Positions 57,384 to 64,000 of a stretch of 64,000 nucleotides of DNA are shown piece after piece; the first letter of the stretch is position 1; every line of letters starts with the position of its first letter. Source of the stretch: Chryseobacterium capnotolerans (lineage in GTDB: Bacteria; Bacteroidota; Bacteroidia; Flavobacteriales; Weeksellaceae); NCBI RefSeq assembly GCF_021278965.1, contig NZ_CP065589.1, positions 935,001 to 999,000 on the forward strand, written 5' to 3'. The position numbers were made by a program, and so were the translations under genes. The notes under the pieces were generated by a model, which saw only the letters and a list, made by a program, of their open reading frames with translations, made no database searches and was not told the DNA's origin.

Positions 57384-59324
57384 TTAACCTTTTATTCCTT
57401 TGATCCAGTCCTGAAATTTACCAACCTGCTCCATAAAGAAAGATTCATGTTCTTCTTTTTCTTCAGGACGGTCAACCAAGATATGTTCGAAGTAAGTGTT
57501 TTTCAGAATCTTTCTTAAAATTCCCTCTCCCAGGAACGGCTTATAGTCGTTTAATGCCTGAGTGGCTTTTAATAAATGTCTGATATCATACTGCAGCGGG
57601 TTAATATCCGGAACCTGTTTGTTGAGGTTAAGAAGATTGTATACTGCTATTCTGGCTGTTCTTACAGAACTTTCCATCGTGAATACCACATCATTATTGG
57701 TTTCTACAAACTGTCCTACCAATCCTAAATTGGTACAGCCTTCAGGAACTACTCTTGGGCGGTCTCCCTGTGCTCTAGGCATAAACATAGAGGTGATATA
57801 AGGCATAAAGGCAGTACGGACGATGGTGTTTTCAATAACGTTATCAAGCTGATCCGTCATTCCAAGGTGATGGCATAATTCCGCAAGGATCTCGTTTCCG
57901 GTGCATTCCGGCATTGTTTTTTTAACATGATTTCCTTCTTTATCCATCAGTAAGGCATACACCCATACTACAAGAATATCATCTGGCTGGGTAGGGTAAT
58001 GCGGCTGTCTGTTGCAGGTAAAACTCATTACCCAATTAGAATCAGTAATTGTGATAATACCTCCTGTAGCTGTTTTTCCTGAGTAAGGGTCATTCACACA
58101 TAATTCTTTTAATTTCTCCGTAAATGCAGATGGACGGCAGGTTAACGTTGCAGATTCCCATGAAGATTTTTCAATATGGCTGCAGAACTTTTCAGGCTTC
58201 CCGAAGACTTCAGATTTGGCAGCAAGATTTTTCCATAATTTCCATCCGGCGCTTTGTCCTGCACTGCTGTTGTCTATGGTCACTTCAGGAACAGTCGTAT
58301 TATCTCCGTAAAAAGTACTTTCCGTCATAGATCCTGTGGTAACAATCACATAATCATCTTTACCAATAGGTATTCTGACTTCTTCTCCGTTTTGTTCGGT
58401 AATGATCCCCTCTACGGTTTTTCCTTCAGTATTAATATGAACATCAAGATCTTTTACCAAAGTATCAAACTGGATCTGTACTCCTTTTTCTACAAGGAAA
58501 TTTTTTAAAGGAGTAACAAAAGTGTCATACTGGTTATATTTAGGGAATACAAGACATGAGAAGTCTTTCATACCGTCAATAGCGTGAAGGAATCTATGCA
58601 TGTATAACTTCAATTCCAATAAGCTGTGCCAGTTTTCAAAGGCAAACATAGAGCGCCAGAAAAACCAGAAGTTACTGTTCAGGAAAGATTCTGAGAAATA
58701 ATCTTCAATGCTGAGGTCGTCAAGCTCCTCTTTTTTCTTTAATAAAAGTTTGACAATAGCCAGCTGATCTTTTTTCTCTAACCCGAATTTGCTGAAATCC
58801 TGAATTTGTCCCTGATTATGAATTAATCTTGCCTTTGAATAGTTGGGATCATTATCATTAACCAGACGATATTCATCCAGTACACTGTAAGGGGCTGGCA
58901 ATTCCAGAGCAGGAATATCCTGGAACATATCCCATAGATTTTCATAAGTCATATCCATTTCACGGCCACCACGGATGATGTATCCATCTTTTGGATTCCC
59001 GGCTCCGTCCAGTGAGCCGCCTTCTATGGCAAGTTGATCTAGGAAAATAATGTTTTTACCGGGAACATGGCCGTCGCGGATGAAATAGTAGGCTGCGGAC
59101 ATCCCTGCAATGCCGCTTCCTACGATATAGATTTTACTGTTTTCGTAGGATTGTAAAGGAATTCCTTTATTTCTTTGATAGTTTCCGATCTGGTCTGAAA
59201 AAGGCATTGTCTTTTCAGGAGTGTTAATCTGAACTTCCTTGCTGGAGTCCGGTTCGTGGTTTACTTTCCCAAACTGGTCAGAGGTATTTAAAACTTTGTC
59301 GAATTTTGAATTGATCGTACTCAT
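57384..59324 (-). CDS. ohyA: oleate hydratase
   Basis: A 646-residue flavoprotein of the oleate hydratase (formerly 67-kDa antigen) family. The ATG at 59324 ([10 protein letters not shown]) is preferred over the longer frame. The FAD-binding motif is [27 protein letters not shown] and is followed by [41 protein letters not shown], the family signature, and later FNVGLVGQF-like [26 protein letters not shown]. It adds water to the cis-9 double bond of oleate, giving 10-hydroxystearate. In the related Elizabethkingia this is the well-known enzyme. An AraC regulator lies directly upstream, and paired repeats between them suggest control by it. Confidence 0.9.
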   Translation of the reverse strand: MSTINSKFDKVLNTSDQFGKVNHEPDSSKEVQINTPEKTMPFSDQIGNYQRNKGIPLQSYENSKIYIVGSGIAGMSAAYYFIRDGHVPGKNIIFLDQLAIEGGSLDGAGNPKDGYIIRGGREMDMTYENLWDMFQDIPALELPAPYSVLDEYRLVNDNDPNYSKARLIHNQGQIQDFSKFGLEKKDQLAIVKLLLKKKEELDDLSIEDYFSESFLNSNFWFFWRSMFAFENWHSLLELKLYMHRFLHAIDGMKDFSCLVFPKYNQYDTFVTPLKNFLVEKGVQIQFDTLVKDLDVHINTEGKTVEGIITEQNGEEVRIPIGKDDYVIVTTGSMTESTFYGDNTTVPEVTIDNSSAGQSAGWKLWKNLAAKSEVFGKPEKFCSHIEKSSWESATLTCRPSAFTEKLKELCVNDPYSGKTATGGIITITDSNWVMSFTCNRQPHYPTQPDDILVVWVYALLMDKEGNHVKKTMPECTGNEILAELCHHLGMTDQLDNVIENTIVRTAFMPYITSMFMPRAQGDRPRVVPEGCTNLGLVGQFVETNNDVVFTMESSVRTARIAVYNLLNLNKQVPDINPLQYDIRHLLKATQALNDYKPFLGEGILRKILKNTYFEHILVDRPEEKEEHESFFMEQVGKFQDWIKGIKG

Positions 59325-59349
59325 TTTTATATTGTTTTTAATGAACATT

Positions 59350-59358
59350 ATAAAGGTA
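59350..59358 (-). promoter_or_regulatory. -7 element of the oleate hydratase promoter
   Basis: TACCTTTAT on the minus strand matches TAnnTTTGY with one mismatch and leaves a leader of about 20 bases. No TTG lies at the right distance, which fits an activator-dependent promoter. Confidence 0.45.
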
Positions 59359-59382
59359 CTTCTATTCAAAATGCGATGGATA

Positions 59383-59410
59383 TCCCTAATGTCAGAATTA
59401 GTGTCCCTAA
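59383..59410. promoter_or_regulatory. paired TCCCTAA repeats, probable AraC-regulator site
   Basis: TCCCTAA at 59383-59389 and again at 59404-59410, same orientation, 21 bases apart (two helix turns), just upstream of the oleate hydratase -7 element. Direct repeats with this spacing are typical AraC-family sites. Confidence 0.5.
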
Positions 59411-59414
59411 ATTC

Positions 59415-60294
59415 CTATGACTGGATATTTTCCGTTATTCTGTATTCAGAAGGAGAAAAGGAAGTGTGTTTTTTTGAAAAAACGGCCAAAAGCTGAAGTA
59501 GAATTGAATTGAAGTTGAAAAGCAATTTCTGAGATCGTCAGATCCGGATTTCCCAACATGACATAAGCTTCTTTTAGCAGTGCTTCATCAATGACCTCGT
59601 GAGGGGTTTTTCCGCTGGATTTTTTAATGATCTCAATAAGGTATTTGTTGGATACGCAAAGCTGATCGGCATAGAACTGAACAGTTCTGTACTGTCTGAT
59701 ATTTTCACGGATCAATTGACTGAATTTAAGGTAGAGGTCCTTTTTCCCTTCTTCCTTGTCTGGGGCTGAATTATGTTTAGCTTCCATGATTTCTGCCGTT
59801 TCCAGCAGGAGATTAAAAATAATGGTCCGAACAATTTCTTCAGTAAATTTTCCTTGTCTTCTGGATTTCTTTTTGAGATAGTCCAAAAGATTTTGAAGTA
59901 CCAATGAGTTTTTGGGTGTTGTTTTTACAATGCTGTAGGAACCTTTTGAGAATAGATTCATTTTCTCTACAATAAAAGGATTTGATATATTTTTGATCAG
60001 AAAATTTTTGTCGAAGAATAATAGTTTCATCATAAAATCCTGGCTGGTTTCCATGAATTTTACAATAGTAGAAGGAGCGGCAACCAGAATACTGTGTGCG
60101 TCTGCTTTATACTGGCGATGGTCTATTTCAACACTTACTTCTCCTGCAGTACAAATACAGAGTGCATAGTAATCCATTCTGAAAGGGACCTTAGGGAATT
60201 CAAAAATAGGTTTTCCGGAGGAGATATAGTAGGATTGGCGGCAGTCAATACTGTAAAAAGACAGAGTATCATGTAAGTTTTCGTAGGTTATCAT
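59415..60294 (-). CDS. AraC-family transcriptional regulator, C-terminus frameshifted
   Basis: The N-terminal part is a cupin-like sensor domain (about 1-150); the C-terminal part holds the two HTH motifs (YADQLCVSNKYLIEIIKKSSGKTPHEVIDEALL and LTISEIAFQLQFNSTSAFGRFFKK). As written, the frame ends at 59446 with THFLFSF, an abnormal end for the family. Deleting one base from the run of seven T at 59469-59475 gives FFKKHTSFSPSEYRITENIQS, the classical AraC ending, with a stop at 59415 (292 residues). It is probably the activator of oleate hydratase, 90 bases downstream. The break may be a sequencing error. Confidence 0.8.
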
Positions 60295-60504
60295 TCTTAC
60301 GTATTGATTGATTTTTTATAAGTATTTTTTCTGTATTTAAGGCTATTTGGCCTATTGTTACTGCAATTTACGAATTTTATAAATGGTTTTCAATCTTATA
60401 TATCGAAAATATTCGTTTTTATTAAGGTACAGTTCATAGTTTATTTTTATGGATGTTATTTATAAAAAAGGCTTAAAATAAAGGTGGTTGAGGCTATTTT
60501 TGTC

Positions 60505-60513
60505 TAACTTTGC
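60505..60513 (+). promoter_or_regulatory. -7 element upstream of the MFS transporter
   Basis: TAACTTTGC fits TAnnTTTGY exactly, 30 bases before the GTG start. No well-placed TTG is found. Confidence 0.45.
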
Positions 60514-60543
60514 ATTTTCAAATTTTTCCCCCAAAATATTATT

Positions 60544-61782
60544 GTGAAACTAATCAACATTTACACGAGTTCTTTCAAAGGACTCTCGCAGGAGAGTTGG
60601 ATGCTGGCGTTGGTAATGCTCATCAACAGGGCTGGTTCTATGGTACTTCCTTTTTTGGGAGTTTATATGACAGATCATTTACACTTTAGCATTGAAAATT
60701 CAGGGATTGTCCTGAGCTTTTTTGGAATCGGTTCGGTCATTGGTTCATGGTTTGGTGGAATGATCACTGATAAGATTGGAGAATATAGGGTACAGAGTTT
60801 GAGCTTACTGCTCAGTGTGCCTTTGTTCTGTATGATTCCTTTATTTAAAACAGAAATAGGATTGGCGGCAATTATCCTTGCTCAGAGTATTGTAAGTGAG
60901 ACCTTCCGTCCTGCAAACTCCGTGGCAATCACAAAATATGCGAAACCTGAAAATATAACCCGGGCTTTTTCACTAAATCGTATGGCGGTTAATTTAGGAT
61001 TTTCTATAGGTCCCGCATTGGGAGGCATCCTGTCTGCTATTTCCTATGAATTCCTCTTTTACAGTAATGCTTTGGCTGCTTTATTAGCAGGATTGATGTA
61101 TATCTGGTTCTTTAAAGGCCGTGCAAAATTAGCTAAGCAGGAAGCAAAAAAAGTAAAAGAAGCAATTGTTATCAAAAAAGAAAACTCGCCTTATAAAGAT
61201 ACTAAGTTTTTAATTTTCTGTTTTCTATGTATGTTGTTTTCGATTTGTTTCTTCCAATTATTCAGTACGCTGACAATTTTCTATAAGGATACGGCCCATT
61301 TGAGTCAACAGAATATAGGATATGTTTTAGGATACAGTGGCTTTCTGATCGTTCTTCTTGAAATGGGCTTTGTACAGCTTTCAGAGAAATACTTTACATT
61401 GGCCTTTACGATGTTAATCGGAACATTTATATGTGGATTTTCATATGCCATGTTAGCTTTTGATTACAGTATGATTACTTTATTAGTTTCCATGACATTG
61501 CTTTGTATTGGTGAGATCTGGACCCTTCCATTTATGTCTACTATTACTGCACTTCGTTCAGGAGAGAATAACAAAGGGGCTTATATGGGACTGAATGGGA
61601 TGTCGTTTTCTATTGCGTTTATTATTACACCTTATATAGGAACATTGATTGCTGATAAGTTAGGTTTTAATATTTTATGGATTGGAACAGGTATATTGGC
61701 GACAGGGATTGCGATTGCATTTTACTTTGTTATTCCGTGGATGATTAAAGATAAAAAGAAAGTAGAAGGAGATTTGGTGTAA
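60544..61782 (+). CDS. MFS transporter, DHA1-like efflux family
   Basis: A 412-residue integral membrane protein with about 12 hydrophobic segments and a basic central loop (FKGRAKLAKQEAKKVKEAIVIKKENSPYKD) between the two halves. The loop motif FGIGSVIGSWFGGMITDKIGEYRV (motif A, GGxxxDKIGxxR) and NRMAVNLGFSIGPALGG are typical of drug:H+ antiporters. The start is a GTG; an ATG at 60601 (MLALVM) would lose the first segment. It stands next to and divergent from the AraC gene. Substrate unknown. Confidence 0.85.
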   Translation: MKLINIYTSSFKGLSQESWMLALVMLINRAGSMVLPFLGVYMTDHLHFSIENSGIVLSFFGIGSVIGSWFGGMITDKIGEYRVQSLSLLLSVPLFCMIPLFKTEIGLAAIILAQSIVSETFRPANSVAITKYAKPENITRAFSLNRMAVNLGFSIGPALGGILSAISYEFLFYSNALAALLAGLMYIWFFKGRAKLAKQEAKKVKEAIVIKKENSPYKDTKFLIFCFLCMLFSICFFQLFSTLTIFYKDTAHLSQQNIGYVLGYSGFLIVLLEMGFVQLSEKYFTLAFTMLIGTFICGFSYAMLAFDYSMITLLVSMTLLCIGEIWTLPFMSTITALRSGENNKGAYMGLNGMSFSIAFIITPYIGTLIADKLGFNILWIGTGILATGIAIAFYFVIPWMIKDKKKVEGDLV

Positions 61783-61811
61783 AACTATAACCATTTCTTG
61801 TACAATATACA

Positions 61812-61846
61812 AACCCCAGCCGAAATCATTTCAGCTGGGGTTTTCT
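61812..61846. terminator. bidirectional terminator between the MFS gene and the metalloprotease
   Basis: The stem AACCCCAGC / GCTGGGGTT with an inner GAAAT / ATTTC helix is flanked by TTTTC on the right. The genes are convergent. Confidence 0.75.
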
Positions 61847-61866
61847 TGAAAATAGAAATCTGATCT

Positions 61867-64000
61867 TTATTTGATAATAACTTTTTTAGCCACTTTTTTA
61901 CCACCTGCATTGAAGACCATAATGTAGTTTCCTTTGGCAAAGCTGGTCAGGTCTATTCGGGTATCATTGGTAATACCGCTCTGACTGTGTACCAATCTTC
62001 CTGCAATATCAAAGATGTGAACCTCTGATGTAGTATTTTTCTTCATCAGCACATTGAATTTTCCATTGGATGGGTTCGGATAGATTTCGAATCCATCTTT
62101 TTCTATCGCTGTATCACTTACTGCGAGTGTAGAGATTGGTTGTCTGGTACAAAGTTCGATGGCGGCAGTCTTTACAGTTCCTGAAGAAGTGTTTGCTGTA
62201 ACATTGTTCAGTACATCTGAAGTATGCAGTGCTTTGATAATCCAGTTTCCGTTTGGACTTTGGCCATAATATTTGCTCAGATCCAGTCTTATAGGCTCTA
62301 TATGCGGATTGGCTCCCAGATTATTACAGTTCATCACAGGAGATTCTCCTTCCTGGTCAAAAGTTGCTTTAAGTACATTGGTTCCGGAACAATTTCCTAA
62401 CCAGAATATTTGCTCGTTTTGGTCACTCGGACTTTTGATTTTTAATGCCGATTCTTTAATATCAGTATAAGTAAGATCCATGATGATATTGATGTCTTCA
62501 ATCAAAGTTGTGTTGGAAACATTAATATTTATACTGGCCGGTGAACCAGGGCTGAAAGCAAAAGTTCCGTCAGCCGGATATTGGGTACAGTTCATCGTTA
62601 TATTATACCCAATAGCAAATGCCGGGCTTGCAGCATAATAAATATTTCCTACAGATTCTACAATGATAAATGCCTTCTGTGAAGATGTGGAAGGAATGGT
62701 GATCATTTCCTCTCCATCATTAGAGGTATTGGAAACAAGCGGTGTGAAGGTAACTCCGCCATCTGTTGAGATCAAAATATTTACAGACTGAGTGTTAATC
62801 GGTGCAGCATTGGTTCCGGCAACATTCCATTTTAAAAGATGAGAGGATCCTGGCGAATAGTTTTGGTTTAGTGAGAGGGATGTAATTTTGAATGGACCAG
62901 TGCTTGCATCTACATTTACGATGGCTTCATCTGTTGCTGTCTGCCCGCCACCAGTAGCATTATCTCTTACCAAACTTATGAATTTCATACTTCGTGCCAC
63001 ATCAGAGGTCATATTCCAGGTGCTGTATAAGCTGCCTTCAAGAACTTCGTTGAGTGGAGGTAAGTATCTTGTAGGGCTTGAAGTGGGAGAATATACTCTA
63101 AAATTTGGATTTAGAGCAGAATTACGATCAGGATAGGTAAATTTCATTTTGGGAGCAATTTGATTTTGTACAACACCTGCCGGATTTAAAAGCAATTCAA
63201 TGAAATCTACTTCAAAATTTGGATTAGGTGCAGCAATATCTGACTCTTCCCAGGAGTAGGTTAGACTATTATTATCAGGATCAGTTCCAGTAGCAGTCAA
63301 CTTAAATGCTGTTCCCTTGGGAATTGTATAATCAGATCCTGCATTTACTGTTGGGGGATTATTGGCTAATTCTGTTATAGTAGCACAACTGGTTGTTTTG
63401 ACATATTTGTTGATCTGGCTGATGCTATAATGCAGAAACTGGTCATTGAATTTATCCGCTACATCATACACGCCTGTTACCCCAGGATATCCCATAACAG
63501 TTACTCCGCTTCCTGTCTCCCTATTAGCACCTGTTTCAGGTAAAATTACCTGAGCGGATTGAGGTTGACCCAAAAACATCGGTATTATGGTTACATTTTC
63601 AGGTTTTGAAAAGGTATGGTTGGCACCAAACATATGTCCCATTTCGTGAGCTGCTGCAATTGCATAGATGAATCCTTCGGGAGTAAATCCGCCAATATAT
63701 GCGAATCCACCATTACACACGGAACCTATTTCAGAAGCTTTTCCACCGCCTGTATTCTGGTTGGAAAATAGCATTCCCAGATCATAATTACCACTGCCGA
63801 TAGTATTATTAAGGGTATTTTTAATTTCCTGATCTAATGTTTGAGAGCTTGCATATGTTGAATATGGATCTGTCGTTTTATCCAGGAAAATAAGTTGATC
63901 ATTATTGGCCACCAGATTCATATGTATGGAAAGACCTCTCTCATAAACAGGATTAATATAACTCATTAAGTTATTGATAGCTGCTATTGAGTTAGCAAGA
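61867..64000 (-). CDS. T9SS-secreted reprolysin-like metalloprotease, 5' end cut by the window
   Basis: The frame stays open to the right edge, so the start, signal and propeptide are missing. The zinc site is HEMGHMFGANHTF with a Met-turn region (GSGVTVMGYPG). After the protease comes a bacterial Ig/PKD-like part (VNAGSDYTIPKGTAFKLTATGTDPDNNSLTYSWEES), then a P/Homo-B domain (LIEDINIIMDLTYTDIKESALKIKSPSDQNEQIFWLG, SPNGNWIIKALH). The C-terminal 75 residues (FEIYPNPSNGKFNVL ... KKVAKKVIIK) are a type A sorting domain for the type IX secretion system. It is therefore an extracellular protease. Only about 710 residues are visible. Confidence 0.9.
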   Translation of the reverse strand, partial: LANSIAAINNLMSYINPVYERGLSIHMNLVANNDQLIFLDKTTDPYSTYASSQTLDQEIKNTLNNTIGSGNYDLGMLFSNQNTGGGKASEIGSVCNGGFAYIGGFTPEGFIYAIAAAHEMGHMFGANHTFSKPENVTIIPMFLGQPQSAQVILPETGANRETGSGVTVMGYPGVTGVYDVADKFNDQFLHYSISQINKYVKTTSCATITELANNPPTVNAGSDYTIPKGTAFKLTATGTDPDNNSLTYSWEESDIAAPNPNFEVDFIELLLNPAGVVQNQIAPKMKFTYPDRNSALNPNFRVYSPTSSPTRYLPPLNEVLEGSLYSTWNMTSDVARSMKFISLVRDNATGGGQTATDEAIVNVDASTGPFKITSLSLNQNYSPGSSHLLKWNVAGTNAAPINTQSVNILISTDGGVTFTPLVSNTSNDGEEMITIPSTSSQKAFIIVESVGNIYYAASPAFAIGYNITMNCTQYPADGTFAFSPGSPASININVSNTTLIEDINIIMDLTYTDIKESALKIKSPSDQNEQIFWLGNCSGTNVLKATFDQEGESPVMNCNNLGANPHIEPIRLDLSKYYGQSPNGNWIIKALHTSDVLNNVTANTSSGTVKTAAIELCTRQPISTLAVSDTAIEKDGFEIYPNPSNGKFNVLMKKNTTSEVHIFDIAGRLVHSQSGITNDTRIDLTSFAKGNYIMVFNAGGKKVAKKVIIK

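Overview
The window looks like chromosomal DNA of a flavobacterium of the Chryseobacterium/Elizabethkingia type (Bacteroidota). Supporting signs are low G+C, promoters of the form TAnnTTTGY with an upstream TTG, little use of Shine-Dalgarno sites, SusC/SusD proteins, a type IX secretion C-terminal domain, an oleate hydratase, an OlsF-type aminolipid enzyme and GG-leader peptides beginning MKNLKKLN. The genus is inferred from these features, not from a database search.

Layout. 1-4.3 kb: a DUF3575 outer-membrane protein and a periplasmic thioredoxin-like protein on the minus strand; then a HxlR regulator divergent from an alpha/beta hydrolase plus isochorismatase-like hydrolase pair, with a likely operator between them. 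4.4-14.3 kb: a LytS-type histidine kinase, a large zinc protease, a SusC/SusD pair and a LytTR response regulator, probably one nutrient-sensing and uptake locus. 14.3-14.9 kb: dispersed repeats around a MITE-like unit. 16.5-44.0 kb: an island of mostly unrecognised genes. It starts with two copies of a regulated promoter module, one before a 22-residue hydrophobic ORF and one before an M15 endolysin-like peptidase. These are followed by a 728-residue protein, a polymorphic toxin with a probable deaminase C-terminus and its SUKH-like immunity gene, two giant proteins without signal peptides (about 2307 and 2085 residues), and four tandem fibre-like paralogues. I read this as a possible secreted or lysis-released toxin/fibre complex; it is the best candidate for an undescribed system.

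44.1-46.3 kb: three tRNA-Phe(GAA) genes, each with its own promoter and terminator, separated by two small protein genes. 46.4-52.1 kb: an OlsF-like acyltransferase and aspartokinase (minus strand), then fbp and menC (plus strand). 52.1-52.9 kb: three Cys-rich GG-leader peptides, with a decayed copy of the menC 3' end between two of them. 53.4-61.8 kb: a DUF900 hydrolase, glnS, a 3-hydroxyacyl-CoA dehydrogenase, oleate hydratase with an AraC regulator, and an MFS transporter. The right edge cuts a T9SS-secreted metalloprotease.

Caution: five genes are broken by single-base length changes in homopolymers (A7, G5, A6, A6, A7). In each case removing or restoring one base rebuilds a convincing protein. 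Sequencing or assembly error is therefore a serious possibility, and these genes may be intact in the organism.
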